From IMG/VR virus record IMGVR_UViG_3300032562_000147, positions 1-27,292 of that record: a stretch of 27,292 nt of DNA; one strand, 5' to 3'. Shown piece after piece: positions 14,220 through 20,880 of the stretch (within the stretch, counting starts at the first letter, position 1; each line of letters opens with the position of its first letter). Origin of the DNA: a virus. Both the position numbers and the translations under genes were made by a program. Under the pieces are notes generated by a model. It did not search any database, was not told where the DNA came from, and saw only the letters and a list, made by a program, of their open reading frames with translations.

Positions 14220-14767
14220 TGGTCGCGCTCGCCGCCCTTGCCGACGTGGAGGCGTGGCTGAGCCTGCCGGCCGGCAACGCCGACGAGGCGTTGCTGACGC
14301 GGCTGCTGAGTGCCGCCAGCGATTTCGCTGAGACGTATTGCAACCGGCAGTTCTCCGTCACCGACTACGTCGAGGTGCGCGACGGCAACGGGCAGGCGCG
14401 GCTTTCGCCGTTTCAATACCCGATCACCGCCATCGCCGGCGTCACGATCTGCGACCAGGCGATCCCGGCGTTGAGCGGAACGGGGGGCGGATACTTCCTC
14501 GCGGGGCGGTCGATCGTGCTGCGTGGCTACGTGTTCGACCGCGGGACCGCCAACGTTGTGCTGAACTACAGCGCCGGGTTCGATGTGATCCCCGACGCCG
14601 TCCAGCAGGCCGTGATTGAGCTGGTGGCGATGCGCTATCGCGAGCGCGACCGGATCGGTCTCTCCAGCCAGCACGCCGCGGGGGAAACCACGAGCTACAG
14701 CCTCAAGGACATGCCGGCCTCGGCGGCCACGCTGCTGGCGCAGTATCGCGCGGTGGCGCCGCGATGA
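14219..14767 (+). CDS. Head-tail connector protein (HK97 gp6/SPP1 gp15-like)
   Basis: A 182-residue protein starting at GTG 14219. The N-terminal helices contain LADVEAWLSLPAGNADEALLTRLLSAASDFAETYCNRQF, the standard opening of phage gp6-type connectors. A beta insert carrying YVEVRDGNGQARLSPFQYPITAIAGVTI and NVVLNYSAGFDVIPDAVQQAVIELVAMRYRERDRIG follows. These rings sit under the portal and take over the DNA channel after packaging. It is coupled to the neighbouring genes by TAGTG and ATGA overlaps. Confidence 0.83.
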   Translation: MVALAALADVEAWLSLPAGNADEALLTRLLSAASDFAETYCNRQFSVTDYVEVRDGNGQARLSPFQYPITAIAGVTICDQAIPALSGTGGGYFLAGRSIVLRGYVFDRGTANVVLNYSAGFDVIPDAVQQAVIELVAMRYRERDRIGLSSQHAAGETTSYSLKDMPASAATLLAQYRAVAPR

Positions 14768-15219
14768 GCGACGAGCTGAAGGCCGAGACGCGCGGGCTGG
14801 AGGAAGTGGTCGTCGAGCTGCGCGAGCTGGGCGACGGCGCGCGGCAACGGCTGTTGATGGCGGTGACCGAGCAAGCGGTGACGTTCCAGCAGGTGGTGCG
14901 GGAGGACAAGCTTTCCGGCCAGGTGCTGAACGCACAAACCGGCAATCTGCGGGATAGCATCACGGAAACCGTGAGCGATGACGCGTCGGGCGTGAAGGCC
15001 ATTGTCGGCTCCAGCGTGATCTATGCCGCCATCCATGAATTCGGCGGGATCATCGAGCCGGTGAACGCCAAGGCGCTGCGCTTCGAGATCGACGGGCGCT
15101 TCATCATGGTGCAGCGGGTGGTGATGCCGGAGCGGTCGTTCTTGCGCTCCACCCTGGCGGACCGCGCCGACATCATCCGCGCCGCGTTGCTGGATGCCGT
15201 GCTGGGGCATGCCGCATGA
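14764..15219 (+). CDS. HK97 gp10-like tail-completion/morphogenesis protein
   Basis: A 151-residue protein with the family pattern: helical start (LEEVVVELRELGDGARQRLL), then QTGNLRDSITETV, VGSSVIYAAIHEFGG and ERSFLRSTLADRADIIRAALLDAV. The NLRDSI...YAAIHEFGG order is typical of HK97-gp10/Mu gpG-type virion morphogenesis proteins, which sit at the head-tail junction. ATGA overlap at 14764; its own stop overlaps the next start (ATGA at 15216). Confidence 0.83.
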   Translation: MSDELKAETRGLEEVVVELRELGDGARQRLLMAVTEQAVTFQQVVREDKLSGQVLNAQTGNLRDSITETVSDDASGVKAIVGSSVIYAAIHEFGGIIEPVNAKALRFEIDGRFIMVQRVVMPERSFLRSTLADRADIIRAALLDAVLGHAA

Positions 15220-15656
15220 GCAGCCCCACCCGCGAGCAGGTGTATACCGCGCTGTTCAACCATCTCACGCCGCTGCTGGGGGCCGGGTTCAACTCGGTTG
15301 GCCGGAAGCTGCGGTTTCTGGAAGACATGAAACCGCCGGAGATGCCGGCGCTCATCGTGGCGGTGGGCAACCAGAAGATCGCGCCGAAGCCGGGCGTGCC
15401 GCCGCGGCGAACCTATTCCGCCCGGGTGTTCGTCTACGCCGCAGCGCCGGAGGCGAGCGTTGCATCGGGCATCGAGCTGAACGGGTTGATCGACCTGGTG
15501 GAAGCCGCGCTGGCGCCGGCGAACGTGCTTCAGCCGTTGCAGACGCTGGGCGGCGTGGTCGCGCATGCCTGGGTCGAAGGCACGATCGAGATCTACGAGG
15601 CGATCAAAACGCAGCGTGCCGCCGCGCTGATCCCCATCACCATGCTGGTTCCGTAG
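15216..15656 (+). CDS. Probable tail terminator protein
   Basis: A 146-residue protein. Its start REQVYTALFNHLTPLLG and the middle MPALIVAVGNQKIA, YSARVFVYAAAPE and LNGLIDLVEAALAP resemble the small alpha/beta tail-terminator proteins that cap the tail tube and join it to the head. The position between the gp10-like gene and the tail tube gene is where the terminator is found in long-tailed phages. The match is by fold pattern and gene order; a neck protein is the alternative. Confidence 0.68.
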   Translation: MSSPTREQVYTALFNHLTPLLGAGFNSVGRKLRFLEDMKPPEMPALIVAVGNQKIAPKPGVPPRRTYSARVFVYAAAPEASVASGIELNGLIDLVEAALAPANVLQPLQTLGGVVAHAWVEGTIEIYEAIKTQRAAALIPITMLVP

Positions 15657-15664
15657 GAGCGACC

Positions 15665-15901
15665 ATGAGCGAAACCCAGGACCCCGTGCAGGAAGCCGAG
15701 GCGCAGCTGCAGGCGGCTTTGGCCGCCAAGGCCCCCGCCGCCGCCGCGGCCGCCTTCGAAGCCGCCTGGCCCGCCGCGATCGGCGCCTGGTTGGCCACGC
15801 AGGTGGCCAACAGCCCGATCGCGCAATCCACCCCGGCCTACAACCACCTGGTCAATGTGGCGCTGCCCGCGCTGCGCCAGGCCATTCTGGAGAACCTCTG
15901 A
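15665..15901 (+). CDS. Small Ala-rich hypothetical tail-region protein
   Basis: A 78-residue protein starting at ATG 15665 with GGAG just upstream. It is Ala-rich and helical, with a central AAFEAAWPAAIGAWLATQVANS segment and a tail PALRQAILENL. Its TGA overlaps the next ATG (TGATG at 15899-15903), so it is coupled to the tail tube gene. No family is recognised. Confidence 0.6.
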   Translation: MSETQDPVQEAEAQLQAALAAKAPAAAAAAFEAAWPAAIGAWLATQVANSPIAQSTPAYNHLVNVALPALRQAILENL

Positions 15902-16635
15902 TGCAGCTCTCATTCGGCGCCGGCTTCGCCTTCGGCATTCGCACCGATGTGGCCAATTCCACCCCAGTGCCGCTTGGCATCATGCAAGATATCAGCCTGA
16001 CCTTCTCGGGCGACCTGAAGCCGCTGTATGGCGGCAACCAGTTTGCCGTGGCGTTCGCGCGCGGCAAGATCAAGATCGAGGGCAAGGCCAAGCTCGCGCG
16101 GTTCAACGGTCGGCTGTTCAACGACACGTTCTTCGGCCAGACCATGGCCACAGGCCAGGTTCTCACGGCGCTGGGCGAGGCGCAGACCGTGCCGGCCGCC
16201 ACCACCTACACCATCACGGCCGCCAACGCGGCCACGTTCCAGACCGATCTGGGCGTGTTCTACGCCAACACCAACCTGCCGCTGACCAAGGTGGCAGCCA
16301 CCCCGGCGCAGGGGCAGTACGCTGTTTCGGCCGCGGGGGTCTACACCTTCGCCGCAACGGACGCGAACGCGCCGGTGCTGCTGGCCTACACCTACACCGC
16401 GACGACGGGGCAGACGATCACGCTGGTGCAGACGGCGATGGGCGCGGTGCCGACGATGAAGGGGGTCTTCACCACCACCTTCTCGGGCAAGACGATGACG
16501 CTGACGCTCAACAACTGCGCTTCCGAGAAGATGGCTTTCGCGACCAAGCAGGATGACTGGACAATCCCGGAGCTGGACTTCCTGGCGGGCGCCGATCTCT
16601 TCGGCAATATCGGCACGCTCGCGCTGTCGGAGTAA
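15901..16635 (+). CDS. Major tail tube protein with inserted Ig-like domain
   Basis: A 244-residue protein. N-terminal residues 1-95 (SFGAGFAFGIRTD, IMQDISLTFSGDLKPLYGG, GKIKIEGKAKLARFNGRLF) and the C-terminal third (TMKGVFTTTFSGKTMTLTLNNC, WTIPELDFLAGADLFGNIG) look like the two halves of a siphovirus tail tube subunit. Residues about 97-185 form an Ig-like insertion with TYTITAANAATFQTDLGV, GQYAVSAAGVYTFAA and VLLAYTYTATTGQTITL, which probably projects from the tube. It lies just before the chaperone pair and the tape measure gene, as expected for the tube protein. Confidence 0.85.
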   Translation: MQLSFGAGFAFGIRTDVANSTPVPLGIMQDISLTFSGDLKPLYGGNQFAVAFARGKIKIEGKAKLARFNGRLFNDTFFGQTMATGQVLTALGEAQTVPAATTYTITAANAATFQTDLGVFYANTNLPLTKVAATPAQGQYAVSAAGVYTFAATDANAPVLLAYTYTATTGQTITLVQTAMGAVPTMKGVFTTTFSGKTMTLTLNNCASEKMAFATKQDDWTIPELDFLAGADLFGNIGTLALSE

Positions 16636-16639
16636 GGCC

Positions 16640-16975
16640 ATGAACGACAGTGCGGACATGGCAGCGCCGGTGATCAGCATCGCGGGCAAGGATGTCACGC
16701 TGCCGGCGATCACCTTCGATATGACGCGGCGGATGGCGCCGCTGCTTGGAGCGATGGTGCCTGGCGCCTCGGACCTGGAGGTGCGCCAGGCGGTGGTGCA
16801 GGTGCTGGCCATCTTCCTGGGGCGCGAAGCCGCGGCATTGGAGACGGAAATCACCTATCGCGAACTTTCGGCCGTCTCGCGCCGTTGGGGCGAGATCCTG
16901 CAATGGGTCGGCTTGGAGATCGAGGCGCCCGCACCGGGGGAAGCGACGGCCGCCGGCTCAGCGCCGGCGGCATAG
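16640..16975 (+). CDS. Tail assembly chaperone, upstream product (G-like)
   Basis: A 111-residue protein from ATG 16640 after an AAGG motif; an upstream open stretch from 16553 overlaps the tube gene and is discarded. It contains VISIAGKDVTLPAITFDMTRRMAPLL and LEVRQAVVQVLAIFLGRE...ITYRELSAVSRRWGEILQWVG, the pattern of tail-assembly chaperones between the tube and tape measure genes. It is followed by an Ala/Pro/Gly-rich tail. A GGGGG run at 16936-16940 lies 33 bases before its stop, and the -1 frame is open from there through 17229, so a longer G-GT-type fusion product is likely. Confidence 0.75.
   Translation: MNDSADMAAPVISIAGKDVTLPAITFDMTRRMAPLLGAMVPGASDLEVRQAVVQVLAIFLGREAAALETEITYRELSAVSRRWGEILQWVGLEIEAPAPGEATAAGSAPAA
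16936..16942 (+). other. Candidate -1 programmed frameshift site
   Basis: GGGGGAA is read in the zero frame as G GGG GAA. The -1 slip leaves GGG paired in the P site and moves reading into the downstream chaperone frame, which is open without stop from 16885 to 17229. It resembles lambda's G GGA AAG but is not a perfect X XXY YYZ heptamer, so slippage may depend mainly on the P site. Confidence 0.45.
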
Positions 16976-16980
16976 ACGAC

Positions 16981-17229
16981 ATGGTCGCCGAGCTCGTGGC
17001 CTTCGGCTGTGGCTCCTGGCGCGAGGTTGAGCGCGGAATGGGGCTGCGGCAATACCGGGCGATGTGGCGGCATTGGGCGAAGCTGCCGCCGCTCAATTTG
17101 CTGGTGGCCAATCATTTCGGCTGGAAGCCGCCGAAGGCCGCCCCCGTGAACCAGGACTCGGCGGTCGAGCAACTGTTCGCCTTGTTCGGCGGCGCGCCTG
17201 AACCCGGCAAACCAGTGACGCTGCGATGA
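16981..17229 (+). CDS. Tail assembly chaperone, downstream product (T-like extension)
   Basis: An 82-residue ORF from ATG 16981, which has no good ribosome-binding site. It is more likely translated as the C-terminal part of a frameshift fusion of about 196 residues. It includes MVAELVAFGCGSWREVERGMGLRQYRAMWRHWAKLPPLNLLVANHFGWKP-type sequence with many Trp and basic residues, similar in style to the T domains that bind the tape measure protein. The stop overlaps the tape measure start (ATGA at 17226-17229). Independent re-initiation after the 16975 stop remains possible. Confidence 0.68.
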   Translation: MVAELVAFGCGSWREVERGMGLRQYRAMWRHWAKLPPLNLLVANHFGWKPPKAAPVNQDSAVEQLFALFGGAPEPGKPVTLR

Positions 17230-20219
17230 GCGGCACCGGAGACAGCGAGGTTTCCGTCAGCTTCGGCGGATCGACGGGGGAATTCGAGGCGGCTTGCCAG
17301 CGCGCCGTCGCGGCGATGCAAAGCCTCACCGCGGGCGTGGGCAACCTGACGACAGCGCTCACCAGCACGACGCAAGGGTTGAACGCCACGACGCCGGCGA
17401 TGAACGCCGCCTCCGCCGCGGCGGCGCAAGCCAGCTCGGCGCTGAACCAGGTGGCCAGCGCGTCGCGCACCACCTCGGCCGAGGTGCAGGCGACCGTGAA
17501 TGCCTTCGCGGGCATGACCCAGGCTTCGAAATCGGCCGCCGATAGCGCCGAGGTGTTCCGCCAGGCGCTGGGCGATCAGACCAATGAGGTGAAGGCGCTG
17601 CGCGCCCAGTTCGACGAGACCTCGGCCGCCGCCGGCCGCGCGGGGCATGCCAGCGGCGGCGTGACCCGCGAGCTGATCGTGCTGGGCCACGAGGCGATGA
17701 TGGGGAACTTCTCGCGCTTCGGCGGCTCCCTGATCGTGATGGCCGAGCTGATGGGCAATGTGTCCGCGAAGACCATCGCCGCCGGCGGCGCGATCGCGCT
17801 GGCGGCCGTCGCGGCCTATCGGCTGTACGAGAACTTCCGCACGGCGACGGTGCAAGCTCAGAGCCTCGCCGCGCAGATGGCGCTGATGGGGCGCGACCCG
17901 GAGGCTACAGCCAAGGCGTTCGATGATCTCGCCGCGAAGCTGCGCGAAAACGCCGATGTTGGGAGCATGGCGTCCCGCGAGATCGCCGACCAATTCATGC
18001 GACTGCGCGGCGGCGCCGTGGAGCTTCGCGCAAAGTTGGCAGAACTGGTGCCCGCGCTGCAGATGGCCGATGGGTCGAAGTCCGTCGAAGAGGTGGCGAC
18101 GAGCTTTGCGAAGACGGCGCAGAGTGTCAGCGGAATTAGAAAATTCCTTGAGGAAAACAACCTGCTCGTGAACGTCGGGCTGCGGGAGCAGATCGCCGGG
18201 TTCGAGGAGACGAACAATCTGGCCGGTGCGCAGGCGCTCTTGCTTGAGCGGGTCAATACCAAATGGGGCGGCCAGGCGGCGGAAATCCTGCGCGTTCGGA
18301 AGGGAATGAAGGACTTCGTCGCGCAGCAGGCGGCCTGGGGGGCGGAAGGCATGCCGGTGCTGCCGCAGGAAGCCCCCGCGCCGCCGCCGAAGCCGAAGAT
18401 GACCGAGTCGGCAGAGAGCCCGGAAGATGCGCACCTGGATGAGGTGCAGACCCGCCTCAACGCTCAGAAACGTGAGGAAGCTCAGCTCGATGAAGATATC
18501 CTTGGTCTCCGGCAACGCTTGGCCGCGACATCGGATGAAGAGGCTCGAAAGAGCATCGAGAACGCGTTGGCAGTGGCCGAGGCGCGCCGTGCCCAGCTGC
18601 AGCCGATGGAGGACGCCTCGTGGCTGCCGAAGCAGGAGGAGGCGCTTGCTGCCCAGAGCCTTGCCATCAAGCGAACGGCCGCCAGCAGCAAGGAGGCCAC
18701 CGCCGCGATCCTCGCGAACGAGGAACAGTTCTGGCAGAAGCAGCTCGCCGGAGACGAGCTGAACGGCAAGCAGCGGGAGCAGGCGCAGCAGCAACTGGCC
18801 CGTGTGCAGACGCAGATCGCCGACGAAGGGCTGCGCGCGCGAGACGCGGCCGCGGCCGCCGCCGCGAACACCGCGCGCAAATCGACGGCGGAGCAAATCT
18901 CCGAACTGTCGGCGCAGCAGGCGGCCAACCGGGAGAATTACACGCAATGGATGGCGCTGGAGCAGCAGAAGCTCGCCATCCTGCGTGCCGCCTACGGCGA
19001 GAAGAGCAAGCAGTTCCAGGACGAGTTGCGCGCCGAGGAGACCTATGAGCGGGAGCACGTGGCGCGGCTGCAGGCGATGGAACTCCAGGCCATCACGCAG
19101 AAGAACGCCCTGGGGGAGAAGTCGCTCTCGCAGAAGGTGAGCCAGCTGAGTGCGGAGGTTTCCCAGCAACTCCGCACGAAGGACGACGAGCTGCAGGCCG
19201 AGCGCGCGCTGACCGAGGCGGAGCGGGAGGAGGAGGTGAAGCGCCTGGCGCTGTTCATCGGCACGCTGGCGCAGGGCACCGACGCCTTCGAGAAATCGCG
19301 CCAGCGGATGCTCTCCCTGGAGCAGGGCTTCGCCAACAAGCTGGCCGATATCGACAAGCGGATCGCGGCATCGCAGGCGGAAGCCGCGCGGCGCGCGCAG
19401 CAATCCTACACCCAGGCGTTCGACCGCATCGGCTCGGAAGGCCAGAGGGTGATGACGGGGTTGATCACCGGCACCGAGACCTGGAAGCGCGCCGAGCAGC
19501 AAGTGGTGAGCAGCGTGTTGAGCAGCTTCATCGGCATGGCGAGCCACGAGGCGGCCACCTGGGCGGCGAAGGAATTCGCCAATTCGGCGATCTCGACCAC
19601 GCAGTCGAAAATTCGGATCGCGCAGGCCCAAATGGAAGGAAATTCCGGGCTGAGCGCGATCGCCGCGCAGGCGATGCACTGGGCGGCGATGCAGCTGGGG
19701 ATGACGACGGAGCAGGAGGCGCAGGGCGCGGCGCGCAAGGTCGAGCAGACGACCGATGCGACCGCCGGCGCCGCGGCCGCCTCCGCGGCCGGCCTTGCGC
19801 AGATCAAGATCGACGCGTCGGTGGCCGCGGCGGGCGCCTACGCGGCGACGGCGGCGATCCCGGTCACGGGTCCGGAAGCCGCGCCGGCGGCCGCCGCCGC
19901 GGCCTATTCCGCAACGATGGCCTATGGCGCGGCGATGGCGGTGCCGAGCTTCGATGTGGGGGCGTGGAACCTGCCCAGCGATATGCTGGCGATGGTCCAT
20001 AAGGGGGAGATGATCCTGCCGGCCAATGTGGCCAGCCAGGTGCGGGCGGGCGCCGGTGCGGGCATCTCGGGAGGCGGCGGTGGGGGAGACGTGCATTTCC
20101 ACATCAACGCGATCGACACCGGCAATTTCCAATCCTTCCTCAACGCCCAGGGCGGCGCGATCGCGCGCACGGTGATGCGCTACACGAACGCCAACCCTTC
20201 GGCCCGCCCGAGCTGGTGA
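17226..20219 (+). CDS. Tape measure protein
   Basis: A 997-residue protein, the largest ORF in the tail region. The N-terminal 150 residues are Ala/Thr/Ser-rich helices (AAMQSLTAGVGNLTTAL). A hydrophobic segment at about 183-200 (AAGGAIALAAVAAYRLY) is a candidate membrane-inserting segment used in DNA ejection. Residues 400-760 are long Gln/Glu/Ala/Lys coiled-coil helices. The C-terminus has Ala-rich hydrophobic stretches, MVHKGEMILPANVASQVRAG, a Gly run and VHFHINAIDTGNF, a common tape measure ending. At about 0.15 nm per residue it predicts a tail of roughly 150 nm, an inference from known phages. Confidence 0.9.
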   Translation: MSGTGDSEVSVSFGGSTGEFEAACQRAVAAMQSLTAGVGNLTTALTSTTQGLNATTPAMNAASAAAAQASSALNQVASASRTTSAEVQATVNAFAGMTQASKSAADSAEVFRQALGDQTNEVKALRAQFDETSAAAGRAGHASGGVTRELIVLGHEAMMGNFSRFGGSLIVMAELMGNVSAKTIAAGGAIALAAVAAYRLYENFRTATVQAQSLAAQMALMGRDPEATAKAFDDLAAKLRENADVGSMASREIADQFMRLRGGAVELRAKLAELVPALQMADGSKSVEEVATSFAKTAQSVSGIRKFLEENNLLVNVGLREQIAGFEETNNLAGAQALLLERVNTKWGGQAAEILRVRKGMKDFVAQQAAWGAEGMPVLPQEAPAPPPKPKMTESAESPEDAHLDEVQTRLNAQKREEAQLDEDILGLRQRLAATSDEEARKSIENALAVAEARRAQLQPMEDASWLPKQEEALAAQSLAIKRTAASSKEATAAILANEEQFWQKQLAGDELNGKQREQAQQQLARVQTQIADEGLRARDAAAAAAANTARKSTAEQISELSAQQAANRENYTQWMALEQQKLAILRAAYGEKSKQFQDELRAEETYEREHVARLQAMELQAITQKNALGEKSLSQKVSQLSAEVSQQLRTKDDELQAERALTEAEREEEVKRLALFIGTLAQGTDAFEKSRQRMLSLEQGFANKLADIDKRIAASQAEAARRAQQSYTQAFDRIGSEGQRVMTGLITGTETWKRAEQQVVSSVLSSFIGMASHEAATWAAKEFANSAISTTQSKIRIAQAQMEGNSGLSAIAAQAMHWAAMQLGMTTEQEAQGAARKVEQTTDATAGAAAASAAGLAQIKIDASVAAAGAYAATAAIPVTGPEAAPAAAAAAYSATMAYGAAMAVPSFDVGAWNLPSDMLAMVHKGEMILPANVASQVRAGAGAGISGGGGGGDVHFHINAIDTGNFQSFLNAQGGAIARTVMRYTNANPSARPSW

Positions 20220-20220
20220 G

Positions 20221-20880
20221 ATGACCCTACCCACATTTCCCGTGCTCTCCGGCGGCTTTCTGCCGAAGCGCTCGCCCCTTTGGTCCACCCAGAAGTTGCC
20301 GGCCTCGGGAGGGATGGAGTCGCGCATCCCGCTCTGGACGATGCCGAAATGGCGTTATGAGTTCGATCTCGAATTCCTGCTCAACGCGATTTCCGCGGCC
20401 GAGTTCGACGCGCTGGAGGGGCTCTACAACAGCGTGAACGGCGCGGCGGGCGTATTCGGCTACACCGACCCCGAGGACTGCACGGCGAGCGCGCAGACGT
20501 TCGGGGTTGGCGATGGAGCATCCGTGCTGTTCCAGCTGCAACGCGCGTTGGGCGGGTTTTCGGAGCCGGTGTTCCTGCCCGTGGGAACGCCGAGCATCAC
20601 GGTCAATGGCGTCGCCACAGCATGCACGGTCACACCGACGGGCACCGTGGCCTTCACGACGCCCCCGGCCACGGGCGCGGTGCTGAGGTGGAGCGGCAGC
20701 TTCATGTGGGCGTGCCAGTTCGACGACGACGCGATCCCGTTCGGGAAACTCTATGGCGGGATCTGGGGGGCGAAAGCAGTGAAGTTCACGACCGTGGACG
20801 CCGCCAAGATCCCGCTTCCCCTGGGGGCGACAGGGTATCTCGACGAGAGTTTCATCCTCAACATCAGTGAGTTGGCGTGA
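20221..20880 (+). CDS. DUF2460 protein, first copy (GTA gp12-like distal tail protein)
   Basis: A 219-residue protein starting one base after the tape measure stop. It opens MTLPTFPVL and shows the DUF2460/TIGR02217 pattern: SRIPLWTMPKWRYEFDLEFL, EFDALEGLYNSVNGAAGVFGYTDPED, FGVGDGASVLFQLQRALGGFSEPVFLPVG, and WSGSFMWACQFDDDAIPF. In the Rhodobacter gene transfer agent the related protein forms the distal tail ring. It is clearly paralogous to the protein at 23922-24509, from which it is separated by the fibre gene and one small gene. It has a C-terminal extension of about 25 residues (KIPLPLGATGYLDESFILNI) that the second copy lacks. Confidence 0.86.
   Translation: MTLPTFPVLSGGFLPKRSPLWSTQKLPASGGMESRIPLWTMPKWRYEFDLEFLLNAISAAEFDALEGLYNSVNGAAGVFGYTDPEDCTASAQTFGVGDGASVLFQLQRALGGFSEPVFLPVGTPSITVNGVATACTVTPTGTVAFTTPPATGAVLRWSGSFMWACQFDDDAIPFGKLYGGIWGAKAVKFTTVDAAKIPLPLGATGYLDESFILNISELA

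Noticed and set aside
12422-14935. 837-codon minus-strand open frame across capsid and connector genes
   Set aside because: It spans several plus-strand genes with good motifs and ribosome-binding sites; antisense of GC-rich codons.
16550-16640. Earlier start (16553) for the tail chaperone
   Set aside because: It would overlap the end of the tail tube gene by 83 bases with Arg/Ser-rich noise; ATG 16640 has an AAGG motif.
17112-20327. 1071-codon open frame on the minus strand opposite the tape measure gene
   Set aside because: It mirrors the plus-strand gene, is rich in Arg/His/Gly from GC-rich codons, has no recognisable motifs, and the plus frame has clear tape measure features and coupled neighbours.
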